Below, piece after piece: positions 14,823 to 26,016 of a stretch of 64,000 nucleotides of DNA (within the stretch, counting starts at the first letter, position 1; the number at the start of each line of letters is the position of its first letter). Below the pieces are notes generated by a model that was not told where the DNA came from, made no database searches, and saw only the letters and a program-made list of their open reading frames with translations. The stretch covers positions 62,137,504 through 62,201,503 of the forward strand of contig NC_090280.1 of assembly GCF_037392515.1 (NCBI RefSeq), written 5' to 3'. The position numbers and the translations under genes were made by a program. The DNA is from Haliotis asinina. Lineage: Eukaryota > Mollusca > Gastropoda > Lepetellida > Haliotidae.

Positions 14823-14901
14823 TTCCTGTGACTAAAGTCAATCTCAGGTGCAAGATACAGTCTGACTTAAGTGTTCTAATTAACATGCGCTATTGTTTCA
14901 G

Positions 14902-15100
14902 CTCCCTGGAGATCTTCCACTGGCAGTTTGAGGTTGAGGACAGCATCATGAGTCCTGAAAATGGTCGCATCATCTGGACAATCGACTATGAGAAGAATGC
15001 CCCAGCACTCAACTCCTACTACCCCCCTCGCAACTCTCGCGTCACAGCACGCATCAAGATCGCAGGACGCTACCATGAAAGAATTGTCCCTGTTTTCAAG
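14902..15100 (+). CDS. TMEM132: TMEM132 exon a (extracellular)
   Basis: Acceptor TTGTTTCAG/C and donor AAG/GTGAGT. The first base completes a codon begun in an upstream exon, and the exon ends in phase 0. It encodes about 66 residues beginning LEIFHWQFEVED and ending ERIVPVFK, containing the WxxxYE and ARIKIAGRYHE segments expected just before the TEILNT block. GC content is clearly higher than in the flanking intron. Confidence 0.9.
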
Positions 15101-15173
15101 GTGAGTTTCATGTAGATATGTTACCTTTATGTAGTTTTGCATGTTCAGATTAGCCACTGAATTCCTGGTTCCA

Positions 15174-15310
15174 TGGGGCAGTGGGGTAGCCTAATGGTTA
15201 TAGCAGTCACTCGTCTCGCCAAAGACCCAAGTGAAGCACATTTGTGGTATCTCCCACGGTGATATTGCTGGAATAGTGCTAAAAGTGGGATGAAACTAGA
15301 CTCACTCACT
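15174..15310 (+). repeat. tRNA-derived SINE
   Basis: Head GTGGGGTAGCCTAATGGTTA, body with CCCACGGTGATATTGCTGG, tail AAACTAGACTCACTCACT. It lies 74 bp downstream of the exon a donor. Confidence 0.75.
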
Positions 15311-16463
15311 CCTGGTTCAGAACCATCTGCTGCAACAGTACCTTGATGTCATCCTGATGGTGGCAATCCTTGTAAACAAAGCTGGCTTGCCTAAAGTGCA
15401 GACATTAATGGCATCGTTAATGGAGGAAAGTAAATTTTACAATGAACATCTAGTTAAATTAGTGTGTGCTGGACTCCATCAACAGGAATGTTAGGAGAAT
15501 TGTTATGAGGTACTGTACAGAACTGCCTGAGAAATGTCTTCACGACTCAGCTTAATGCCCTGCTTCAGACCTGCCATTAATGAGTCCACAGTCTTCAGTC
15601 TCCTGTCCATGTGGTGTACAACTCTTGGGGGACATTCTGCAGACTGTTTGTGAGAACTGGATGGGCACAAGTAGCAAAGTACATTCACATGATCGTGTAG
15701 TTTAAGTTCGGAGTTGTGTCCCCTTTGGTCAATATGGCCACTGTTTTTGTTCCATACAGCCTCAAATATGACATTAGAAGGTCTAATCACGTAAACTCCC
15801 CATGCTGCCCAGACACATTTGGGGTCCATTTTTTTTTTCACACAAGATCTGTGTTAGAAGTGGAGTTCAACAACCCATGCTTGTCATAGATGTGACTAAC
15901 GTGATTGGGTGGCCAGGCTCACTGACTTGGTTTACACGTCATTATGTCCCAATTGTGTAGACCTGTTCATGTTATTGATCACTTAGATTGACAACTAGTC
16001 TCTGAAATGATCATATTGTACTGACAAGAGTTCATAGTGAAAGAAATTAAAATGAAATGAAAAAGAGCCCTGAAGCTGTGGAAATCTAGACTGCCATGTT
16101 TTCTAGACTTTCTTGGTTATATTTGCTTCGGGGTCTGTATGAGAGAATATTGATCACTGAATTGTCTGGCCCAGACTCAGTTCTTTACAGACCACCACTA
16201 TATAGCTGGAATGTTGCTCTATGCAGCATGAAGCAACAACATATTTGTGAGGTTGCAGTATATTTTGCAACAGTATTTGTATAGTCACAAGATCTCGTTT
16301 ATGGAAATTCAAGAGAAATCACATTTCTTTGAGGCCATTTTTAATTAAGTATTCACATATATGTGTCTTGGAAGGCGTTGCAAATAATAGTTTCACAACT
16401 CAACTTGCACGCGCATTTGACCCATGCGAAGTATGTATCAGTAATTTCTGACTTCACTGAAAA

Positions 16464-16596
16464 TGGGGAATGAGGTAGCCAAGTGGTTAAATTGTGTGCT
16501 TGTCATGCAGAGGATCTGTGTTCAATTCCCCACATTTCACATTTCTGGTGTCTTTGCCATGATATTGCAGGAATATTGCTAAAGGTAGCATAAAAT
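16464..16596 (+). repeat. tRNA-derived SINE, diverged
   Basis: Head AATGAGGTAGCCAAGTGG, B-box-like GTTCAATTCC, then GATATTGCAGGAATATTGC. The (CACT)n tail is lost. Confidence 0.65.
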
Positions 16597-18176
16597 GAAA
16601 GTTACAATCATTACCAGTAATGTAAAGTGCTCTGAAGTCACTGGATTATTGTTCACAGACAGAATCTTGGAGGGGTCTAGATAGCATCACATTTAAAGTG
16701 TCACAGTCTACATTGGTTAGTCGTGTTTTGCAAACAGCAGTCTTGGATTTCTTTCATATTAGAATTATTTTCCAGTATCTAAACAAACTTGAAAGGAAAA
16801 GTTTTGGAAACTTCAGAAAACTTCCACATGGATGGAATGAAAATAATTATATGTAATTTTAAGTTACTTACATCTTCTGCAAATTGACAGTAATGTTTAT
16901 GTGTGTTTTTATAGTATGTTTTGTGCAAAGTCCCGGGAATAATAACGTATAGATTATCAACTAGGAAACCATGATGGACACTTTGGAAAGTCTCCAAGTT
17001 CTGAATATCTTCTTTCCATAATGGGGAATAATAGTTAAGCTCCACACAATGACATGTTCTGGCTTGAGATGGTACATGATTTCATGCAAATATTCATTCA
17101 CAATCTGTTCTTGTGTGCGCCACTTGGTGATAAAGGGGTATATTTTCTGTTGGGCAAGATGGAAATCTTTCGTTTTCTCAAAGCAAAATCCAATAATAAC
17201 CTTTTCAGAAATTCACCTTGTCCGACTTATTGTTTAAATTTGAATAAGCAGTCAATATAAATTCATGTGATGAGGTTGCTATGTATTTCTGCCATGACCT
17301 TCGAAGATGTGGCTGTGCCGAGGTGCCACAGTGACCTTCACTTGAATGTTTGTTGTGACTGGACTTGGCATCCGGGGATTGATTTCCCAGAAGGTTGAAG
17401 TGCCAGTACTATTGATGTCATGGGTCACTGTGCCTACTGATTCTGTGCCAAGATTCAGAATTGGTTTTCTGGACTGGCTAGGGTTTTATTGGGGGAAATT
17501 ATCCCTCAATTTGACATTGTCTTGATGAGGCTTGTACAAGAATGAAACTGATGAGGCATACTCTGTGATGGTTTAATGGCACATTGACATTCCTAAACGC
17601 CTGCTCCAAGACAGATATTGGATAAAAGTTGTTACAGAATGAGAGGTGATGGTGGTTTTGATGACAGCCACTGGTGTCTGTGATTGTCACAACCAACACA
17701 TATACTGATATATTTAGAGGAGATCATTATGGCGGAAGGCTTAACTAGTCATTAACAATGGCTTCACTAGGCTGATAAGGAACTTTCGTCTTTGATGCCT
17801 TCATGATGGATTGGTCAGACATACTTTTCAGGCCGATACTTCTGATTACAATGTGACTTTTAATCGGTTATATCTCCTTGGTGTACTCCAACATCACATC
17901 AGAAAGCACACTACCCCCCAGACTGGTAAAGAAATGCTATACTATGTTGGATAATTCATGTATTTCAGGCTTTTTTATGCATGTGAATATCTTTGATGTA
18001 AATAGCTTGTTTATTTAAAAAATTTAAGAAACATGCATTTTGGGTTAAAGGCGATACTGTATTAATTTGACAATGTTGGGTCCATATGTTTCATCTATTG
18101 TGAAATGGCATCAATAAATGTCTGTACAATATCAAGGCATTCCAATGTCATGATTGTCTCACAGCTATTCAAGATT

Positions 18177-18336
18177 AAGTGAGTGAGTGAATGACTGAAT
18201 TTTGTTTTACTGATTTTAGCAATGTTCAGGGACACCAAAAAGGGGCTACACACATTGTACCCAAGTCAAGAATAAAACCTGGGTCTTGGGTGTGATGAGC
18301 AAATGCTTTAACCTCCCAGCTACCCCACTGCCCCCT
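18177..18336 (-). repeat. tRNA-derived SINE, reverse orientation
   Basis: It starts with GTGAGTGAGTGAATGA (reverse complement of the CACT tail), continues through TTTTAGCAATGTTC and ACACATTGTACCC, and ends in AACCTCCCAGCTACCCCACT, the complement of the tRNA-like head. Confidence 0.75.
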
Positions 18337-19661
18337 AAAATTCCACTAAAATTCAGTGAGAGAGCTACTGAAAAAATACAAATATTAAGCATGAGATGCG
18401 AAATGATTATTAATTTTGAGGCAGATAGTTCAGGAATTTATATTAATTTTATGTAAAGTGTGAAATTTAGCTGTTATTCCTTGTGGCATTTCTTTCAAAA
18501 TTCTATCTCATCTTGATTCACTTCTGTGGTCTTGCAAATAAGTCCATGCCACCATCCTTCCTTTTTTTTTTGAAAATATATTACATACTATGAACAGAAA
18601 TTAGTATGCAGACTGTTGACGTCATCCAAAGGTTTGTTTCTACAGTTACATGAATAAGTTGTGTCCCATACAGCATCTAGACTGTCCCCAGCCAGACAGA
18701 GGACATACATCAGACTGTTTGATGTGCTTTTGATCATGTGATGTCCCTTTAGGCAGGAGCTTGCATGCTGCCTCAGAGAATAAGTGACAAAGTAACAAGT
18801 GTAGGTGGCGCTAGTGAAATGTCCTTATTGGCCACCATCTTGTCAAGATGATGGATGTATGCCTATGCAGACAGGAACAGGATTTACTGGTTGTCAATTT
18901 GAGCACTCTGTCATTTTCAGTCTTGTTGTTTGAAGAATGGTTCAGGAGCTGGGATAATCAATTTATGTGTGGGGGCTGATTTGTCTCAAACTTAGTCCAA
19001 GTCTGCAAGATGTCAATAATCTCATCCAGATGAAGTTCAAAATTGAAATGCTACTATTTTCATTGCAATGTATCTGTAACATAATCAATCTGGAAAACGG
19101 CTGTTTTGCCTGAAATGAAATGTTTACCCTTATGCAAAACTACTATCAATGTTACTTGTGTACCGATGATCTGTTAAAGGACGGATGTTGGGAACGCAGT
19201 ATGAACATATCAATAGGTTTCCACACAAAAGTATTTTTTTGGTTCAGACTATAAAACACAGATGACAATTTCTTTGTGTTGGTTTGTAATGAATTTCAGA
19301 ATTCAGAGTGTGGGTTTGTAATGAATTTCAGAATTTACAGTTTCATTTTCAGTAGATCTGGGTTTAAGTAAACAAAAGCAGAAACTATTGCATTTGTGGC
19401 ATCATTGACAAAATATTATAAGTTACAAGTACGTTTGATGTTTAACTCAGACACCTGATATATCTCCATATCAAACTCACAAACACATGATAACTTCTAA
19501 TAAATACATTTGAGTGCACATGTAACATCACTTGTACGCTTGTTGCCTGCATCTGTGCTCCCATTATTAGTTGTAAGAAGGCCAATCTTTTCCCAACTGT
19601 TTGTTGGTGTTCTGGAGACACTGTGTAGGAGATGGCTCAAATTGATTATTTTCTTCTTTAG

Positions 19662-19805
19662 GAGACAGAGATTCTGAATACGGCCATCTTGACAGGAGAG
19701 AGACTTTCATTCCCTTTGAAAGTCTATGCTGTGTCTGACGTCGGGATATTCCGTGATGTTTCAGTCCTCACTGCCTGCCACTCAACAGACCGGGATGTCC
19801 TCAAG
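19662..19805 (+). CDS. TMEM132: TMEM132 exon b (TEILNTAILTG block)
   Basis: Acceptor TTCTTTAG/GAG and donor AAG/GTAACT, phase 0 at both ends, 48 residues. It opens with ETEILNTAILTGERLSFPLK and ends TACHSTDRDVLK. This pairing of a TEILNTAILTG strand with a Cys-Ser-x-Asp-x-Asp-Val-x-Lys motif is the most recognisable TMEM132 signature in the window. Confidence 0.93.
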
Positions 19806-20712
19806 GTAACTAGTAACAGTTTAATGTATTGGGTGGTCAGACTTGCTAAATTAGTTGACACATGTCTTCATATGTCTGATGTGTAGATTGATGCTTATGC
19901 CGTTGATCACTGGATTGTGTGATCCAGACTTGAGTACTTATAGACCTCTGCCACATAGCTTGAATATTGCTACGCAACCAAACGAAACCTCAGGGTAATT
20001 ATCATATTAAGCATTTCATCCATTTGGCGAAGTACGGATTCCTTTTTAGAAATAATGCTCAAGATCCAGGGATGGTTGTAAGAATAAATATGGGCCAGTA
20101 GTTAGGTTAGGTTAGGTGCAGTATAATTACTAGGTGGTCTGGCCCAAACCTTTTGGGGATGGTGTCATTAGCTGGAATATGGCTGATTGTGATGTTTACC
20201 AACAAGGAAATCATCCATGGGAATTTTGTGCCAGTTTACACTTGTCAGAATGGTACACAAGTACATGGTCTAGATTACCAGTTGTTCCACTTCCTCTTTT
20301 GTGGCAGCTGCAGTGGCTGAGTGGGTTAGATCACTGACTTTGTGTGCTGTTGATTATGAGCCTTACTCTTAGAGTGTGGTTTCGAATCCCAGATGGGGCT
20401 CAAGCCAAGAAAGACCAGAATCTGTACGTTTACAGTTTGTTTTTATTTTTGAGAATATTGAAATTGAATTGTAATCCCAAATGTGATTGATCACCCTCTG
20501 AAAGGCATTGTGTATTTGTAAGAATCACTTATTTCAGTTTTACAGATATACTAAAATGAATACCTAGGACATGTAGGAAGGTATTTCAGTGTGACCTGCA
20601 ATTATTTTGATGAGTGAAACAATTGAAGTTTCAAAATTATTGTTTTGATGATACTTTTATTACCAGCTTGTGTTATTTGCATTTAATATTTGACTGTTTA
20701 TTTTCCTTGAAG
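19806..20712. other. TMEM132 intron with a tRNA-like repeat
   Basis: Holds a second-family SINE remnant near 19880-19990 and a tRNA-like SINE head at 20303-20403; otherwise AT-rich with nothing recognised. Confidence 0.7.
20303..20403 (+). repeat. tRNA-like SINE head of a different type
   Basis: GCAGTGGCTGAGTGGGTTAG resembles an A box and GGTTTCGAATCCC resembles a B box, with a long insertion between them as in tRNAs with a variable arm. The downstream body does not match the common SINE. Intact tRNA folding is not supported, so this is called a repeat rather than a gene. Confidence 0.5.
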
Positions 20713-20918
20713 GTTGCGCCCGATTGCTCAGAAATCTACTTTGAAGGCAATGAAACACGTGGCTCACACAACGTCACCATCATTGCCAAGACTGGCCTCT
20801 ACACAGACAACATGTATATCCGTGTGTGGGTACCGGAGAGCAGACTGGACATACAGCTATCAGACAACAAGCTCGGACAGATTCGGGGCTGGAAGGTGCA
20901 GACTAAGTCCCCAAGAAG
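20713..20918 (+). CDS. TMEM132: TMEM132 exon c (extracellular)
   Basis: The acceptor is a weak TTGAAG/GTT and the donor is AAG/GTGAGT; the exon enters in phase 0 and ends in phase 2. It encodes about 68 residues from VAPDCSEIYFEGNET to QTKSPR. It contains two NxT/S sequons (NET and NVT), fitting an extracellular position, and the VWVPESRLDIQLSD segment known from TMEM132. The polypyrimidine tract is poor, so the exact acceptor is the least certain boundary in this gene. Confidence 0.88.
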
Positions 20919-20952
20919 GTGAGTAGACATCACACCATTTCTTCTAGAAAAA

Positions 20953-21215
20953 AAGGGTGGTGGAGTAGACTCTCTGTTGAGGTATTCACTTGTCATGCTG
21001 AAGACCTGTGTCTTCACTGTGTGCCCCGCCGGGATTTTGCTGGAATATTGTTAACAGTGGTGTAAAACTAAAGTCACTCTAGAAAAGAGGGTGATGGGGT
21101 AACCTTGTCGTTCTAACATTTTCTAGCCACTCCTAAGACCAATTATTGATTTCTCACATGGTGCCTCTGCAGTGATTTTGGTGGAATATTGCTAAAAGTC
21201 ACCCAAGACCATACT
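20953..21215 (+). repeat. Two adjacent SINE remnants
   Basis: Two consecutive diverged copies, each ending in a GCTGGAATATTG or GGTGGAATATTG core; the first retains GTGGTGTAAAACTAAAGTCACTC. The second starts near 21082. Heads are degraded. Confidence 0.6.
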
Positions 21216-21239
21216 TGCTTGCTCCACTTGGAAAGATTC

Positions 21240-21630
21240 TGGTTCTCTGAAACCACCTGTACATGATCCCAGCAAAAGTACCATCAAAATATATTCCAGT
21301 TGTAAAAAATCTGGCCCTAATTACTAAAATTTCTTCCCAACTGTACTGCAGTTATTTGTAGAAATAATGAAAAAACATTATTAGGTTTACCTGATATTTG
21401 TTCTGGACAAAACCACCTGTGTAAATCGTCCCAGCAAGCGTGTCAGCAGAATGTGGCCTTGGAATAAAAAAATGTGTCTATAATTGCTTTAATTTCTTGT
21501 CAACTATGCTACATTTATTTATAGAAGTAATGATGAAAAACCCGCAGAACTTTTCTTCTGGATGAAGTTGCAGTTCTCAGAAACCACCTGTACATGTTGG
21601 CCCAGCGTCATCAGAATTTGTTCCAAGAGT
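21240..21630. repeat. Diverged tandem repeat, ~165-bp unit, about 2.3 copies
   Basis: The anchor AAACCACCTGTACATG recurs at about 21250 and 21583, with a variant AAACCACCTGTGTAAAT at about 21410. Each is followed by a CCCAGCA/G stretch, and between them a block with AATTTCTT..CAACT and AGAA(A/G)TAATGA recurs. Confidence 0.6.
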
Positions 21631-24600
21631 TAAAAGACTTGGTGCTTGTTACCTCAGATTCAGGCCTTTATCTCAATAGTATAATCAAATATTTGAATTC
21701 AAAAAGAAAACAAACCTTTCTATAACATTGTGTAGATGTTTGAGCTTCAAGTAAATTGCTTCTTTTAATGGTATTTTAGAAGTTGGGAAATACAATATTG
21801 ACAAATTTGATGGAAAAAAAGTTGTTATCCTTAACGTTTCTGAATGTACATGAAAATCCTTTCTGCATCCACCTAGAAGCTACTAGACTTTGAGTTGACA
21901 TATTTCCTAGAAACTAGTATTATTGAGCTGAGTTTGGCAGCATTTTGTGTAGGATTTGTTCTGATGAGTGTTCATCCCCTTATGAACAACTGACCAGATT
22001 TCTGAGGCATCATATCTTTGAACATGAGATGGATTTAAACAAAGGTGTGAAATAATCCTGATTTTATCCCAAACATTGTCTGTCCTCCTAGACTATAGAA
22101 AATGAACTTAGAAAGATAATATGATACGTGTTCTTGAAAGGTGAGATTGCTTTCCATCAAGGGACTTCGCTTCACATGCAGGATGGCTTTCAGCTGTTTA
22201 CCATCATGTTTGATTGTTTCCTTCAAATTAGTTGTTACTTTGAATTCTTTCTCAGCAACCATACCTACCATTACCCTTAACCCATAAATCACAAGGTAAT
22301 TTGTTAACCAGTAGTAGCTTCCAGTTAACATCCTTTGATTACCTGAACAGGAATATAAAAGCTTTCTGCCATCAGTACTGCATTAGCCTGGCATTAGCCT
22401 CGCTCGTTACTGAACTGTTGAGGTAGCTGTAGAGTTAGGCTCGCTAATTATAGAGCATCCATAAAGATGATGCCTTCCACATTGAAGGACTTGGAACCAG
22501 TGCTTAGGAAAATACTTTTAGGTAATCAAGCTTGATTATGGTCAGATTAATGGCATTGCCACTCATCTCTGTTCGTGCCTGGTCTATTCGGTACTACTTG
22601 GTGAACAACTAGATCTCATGACGTGTTTGGTCATGAGAATGAGGGTTAGGGAGAAGCTATCATTCATCAGGGTTCTTTAAAAAAAGACCCATAAGGTCTT
22701 TTTGTTTTTACACTGTTGAGGAATTGTTGGAACATTGATGTCCTTTCATGGCAGGATAGATGAAAGATTACTGAAATCTATTTATCCTAACGGATAATTT
22801 TGAAATATTTATAGTTTTAAAGAAGTGTGTGACTTCACTGTTTAATGTTCAATTGAAATGCAGCTCAACTTGACATCACTACTCAGTACTTCACACTGAT
22901 GATAAACCTCCAATTGTACTCAGGTTCAAACATTATATGTTAACATGACAGGTCAAGGGCAAGGTCACGACTTATGAACCACACAGATTAGGGTTTCTAA
23001 TGTAGGATAGCAATTCTTTTTGACTGAATTTTGGCTGAATTTCATGTTTGGCCCAGGTGCAATTAATACGATTAATTCCTCCCATCACCGCATGATAACA
23101 AGCAAGGAGTATGTGTGTTGGTTCACAGCAGAACTAGAGCCTCACCATCTTGACATGATGATTGATTGTCCTTTCTAACAGCCAGTGTCATTGCCAGACT
23201 CCCATTTTTAAAAAAAAATTAGGATAACTATATAATTGAAAAATTTCAGATCAGAACATTGTTGTCTTTAAGCCAAAAGGAAATTGAGTACAGAGACTTT
23301 GAAAAGCAAGCATACACAGTTGTTGCTTACAAATTATTACAATATGCTTAACATAGCCATGATATGATGGACCATTTCATGATGTTTACCACAGTCATGA
23401 ATTTATATACCTAGACACAAGTTGAACTGTACAGAAAAATATCCATTTCCGCTCGCTGCTGTTACATTTTGAGGTCACAGGAGGTTTGTTGTCAGGCAAG
23501 CAGGATATCCACTGAAGTTTGTTCAGGCAGATAAAAAAACAACTCTTGCACTTCACTCCAATATGTTGCTGGAAGATAAGAGAGTTGTAAAGGATGTTTT
23601 TGTTTTTGAGGCACTAGCACATATATTTGACAAAATCTGTCGGGGAACAAGTTCAGTGCATATGTTTATGATTGCATATTCAGATGATGTTTGTAGACTG
23701 TTGTATCTCATGGAACCAGCCAGTTATCAGAAGTTTGGTCAGAGACTTTTGTTGAATCAACATGCTGAAAAAAATCTCCTTCTCCTGATGGTCGTTACAT
23801 TGTGGGCTGACCTTCCCCTTGCCTTGTATGTTTCTTTGTTGTAACCCTTGTGAACACAAATTGAAAAAGCGCTTTTGATTTTATGAAAAATGTCCTTTTT
23901 CCAGTGATTCCTATTCCACCCTCCCCACACATTATTATAAATAATGACCTATCTTTACTGCTGTGCGAATTTAAACATGTTTAAATTGGCCATGCAGACC
24001 AAGAAAATTTGAGTTATGAGTTATTTTAAAGCTATCATCATAATTGCAGTGATCATTCATTCACAATTTTATGATTCCTGCTAATTTTTTCATTATGTTC
24101 TCAAATGTGATGGAATGTTGATGTGACCTGCCAGCATACTTTAAGGAATCCCCTGACTTTCTTTGACCGATCCTCAATACGGAGCACCTTAAACATTCCA
24201 GGCTGTGCATTTTTATTGTTGATGCCCTTACTAGTTTCCTTGGCAAGAAGCAAAAATGGGTTACTACCTCTGTGGGAATTATTTTTGTTAAGATTGGTCT
24301 TGAGGACTAGTGTAATCCAATCTGACTAGTTTTCTAAGTCTGATTGAAGAAGATGAAAGAAAAAATGCTCTGTTTACATTTTGTGTCTGTTTTGTTTCAG
24401 TGCCAGTTTGAAGTGAAAATTGTATTGTATTATTGAAGTATACTTCCCATCAAAAGTTTATACTCACTAATGTAAATGTAGCCACTTACTTCAAACAATT
24501 GTTCAGAATTTACTGTTGCAAAAATATTTCATTCTGTTTAAAGGTACTGTTTACACATGAACTGATGTATTGTAAAACAAATTCGTAACATTGAAAAGAT

Positions 24601-25067
24601 TATTATCACATGTTCAGTAAATGATAAAAATCAGTAAAAATTGGTGTAACCTTAAGAAAACTATGCACCAAAACACAGCTGCTAACATGCATGATATTTA
24701 CAGCAATTTGATGCATGATCCTTGTGTAGTTCATCTGCATAAGATTTGCAGTTAATTACCCCAAGTTACAGGAGAAATCAATTTTAGGTGTTACAATAAC
24801 ATATCGTGAGTATTTTAAGTGAGTCTGAATCATTGATGGGAAATATAATAAAGAATTAAGTCTGCAAAAGCTAGTTGTCAATGAGGAATAAAATATTTGG
24901 ATTTCTCAGCACTATTTAGTTGTCTTGGACTATTTTACAGGTCCTCATAATAGCAACTTACGTAACATACGTAACATTGCCAAAGTGTGAAAGTATGACA
25001 AAATTCTTTTCTATCCGTTAGAGTGAAAAAAAGATTTCTGTATTGAATGTGCTTATGTCTGTTCCAG

Positions 25068-25359
25068 CAAGCGGAGTGTTGACTTTGGACTGCTGACCCA
25101 CTCAGGCTTCTATGTTGGTGATCGCAACCAGAAACTGGACCGTCATGGGTGCCAGTTGCGTCTTCAGCAGGCTGAGGTGGAGGTTTTCACTCGCTTCCAC
25201 ATTGAGTCTCGGTCGCGCATTGACTACTACCACAACCGAAAGGCCTATCTTAAGGTCACTGACCTTGTCTTGAAGAGGATGCGAATGTCTGATCCAAGGA
25301 TTGCTTCTCTTGAAGGAAACATCATCCAAGGTCAAGGACAGGGAAGGACTGAAGTTCAG
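25068..25359 (+). CDS. TMEM132: TMEM132 exon d (extracellular)
   Basis: Acceptor GTTCCAG/C and donor CAG/GTATAT. The first base completes the phase-2 codon from exon c, and the exon ends in phase 0. It encodes about 97 residues including LLTHSGFYVGDRNQKLDR, CQLRLQQAEVEVFTRFH and a YLKVTDLVLKRMRMSDP segment, as expected in the conserved TMEM132 ectodomain. The junction with exon c creates an Arg-Ser-Lys-Arg-Ser sequence that could be a convertase site. Confidence 0.92.
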
Positions 25360-25469
25360 GTATATTTTTAGAAATTCTGAAAGAAAACACAATTCTGCTT
25401 TACACATTAAAAGTATATTCTTCAGAAGATAATGTAGTTCTCAATGTGTCATAATGTTCATCAATGTCC

Positions 25470-25590
25470 AGGGACTTCTTTCACAAAACACTAAGGTGAA
25501 TGTTAAGTCATTTTGGTAACCTTAGTGCATTGTTAAAGAATGAGAGTTAAGGTTAACCTTACGAAAAGTTGATTTGTGAAAGCAGCCCCA
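25470..25590. mobile_element. Palindromic MITE, family B copy 1
   Basis: Inverted ends CAGGGACTTCTTTCACAAA and TTTGTGAAAGCAGCCCCA enclose complementary inner blocks (GGTAACCTTAGTGCA against AAGGTTAACCTTACG). The same structure occurs at 48014-48134. It is about 120 bp with no coding capacity. Confidence 0.75.
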
Positions 25591-25830
25591 GCAGTATTTA
25601 AATCTGTCATTTTGAGAGCTCATGTTTCATTATGTTTAATCCTGATTAGTCGGTCTCATGAAAGTGTGAAATATATGGTGAGTCAACATATTTAGATCAT
25701 TGACAGGTTGTGATGCATAAATATTGTTAGTGACATTGCAGTGCAGTGGGATTTTGGTTGATTTTACATTTGAATGTGATAGAAATATCAGGTTGAATCA
25801 GAAATAGTAACAAATGCCTGTTTGGTGTAG

Positions 25831-26016
25831 GTCTTGTCACCGACTGGGCGAGTCATGGCTGCCAGAGAGGTGCGTGTTGGCAAGGAGAAGGTCGTCATCG
25901 AGCGTCTGCTCATCAGGGTCATCAGTGGCGTCCGACTGGATATCGTCAAGGGGTCACTTCCTGGAACCCTCACTGCCGTTGCTCATCTTGAGCATAAGCT
26001 GATGTCCAAACACAAG
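25831..26016 (+). CDS. TMEM132: TMEM132 exon e (extracellular)
   Basis: Acceptor GGTGTAG/GTC and donor AAG/GTATGC, phase 0 at both ends, 62 residues. It encodes VLSPTGRVMAAREVRV through HLEHKLMSKHK, including the IRVISGVRLDIVKGS strand. GC-rich relative to the neighbouring intron. Confidence 0.9.

Larger units (their letters stand above)
1..14901. other. Presumed TMEM132 intron (upstream part)
   Basis: The first exon I can recognise starts at 14902 with an acceptor that needs two bases from an earlier exon, so upstream exons must exist, and I found none convincing here. The stretch is AT-rich. It holds SINE pieces (about 6800-6900, 8779-8933, 9110-9210, 14699-14822), a GT-rich degenerate minisatellite with a CT-rich tract near 4300-4730, and a repeat fragment at 2641-2900. 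The open frames (for example 5636-6193 on the minus strand, 185 codons) show no domain, compositional bias or splice context and are treated as chance. Two less AT-rich patches (1660-1840 and 12160-12620) are discussed as possible regulatory sequence. An intron is inferred, not proven. Confidence 0.6.
15101..19661. other. TMEM132 intron with SINE copies
   Basis: No exon-like sequence recognised. It contains SINE copies at 15174-15310, about 16100-16240 (second family, 3' part), 16464-16596 and 18177-18336 (reverse orientation), and a short direct duplication of GGTTTGTAATGAATTTCAG near 19280-19340. The rest is AT-rich single-copy-looking sequence. Confidence 0.7.
20919..25067. other. TMEM132 intron with SINEs and a tandem repeat
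   Basis: Carries two tandem SINE remnants (20953-21215), a roughly 165-bp tandem repeat (21240-21630) and AT-rich sequence. The longest frames, near 22035-22331 on the minus strand and 23563-23844 on the plus strand, have no splice context or recognisable domain and are not called. Confidence 0.65.

Noticed and set aside
20303-20403. Possible functional tRNA gene
   Set aside because: A and B boxes present but stems do not pair and there is no T-run terminator; better read as a SINE head.
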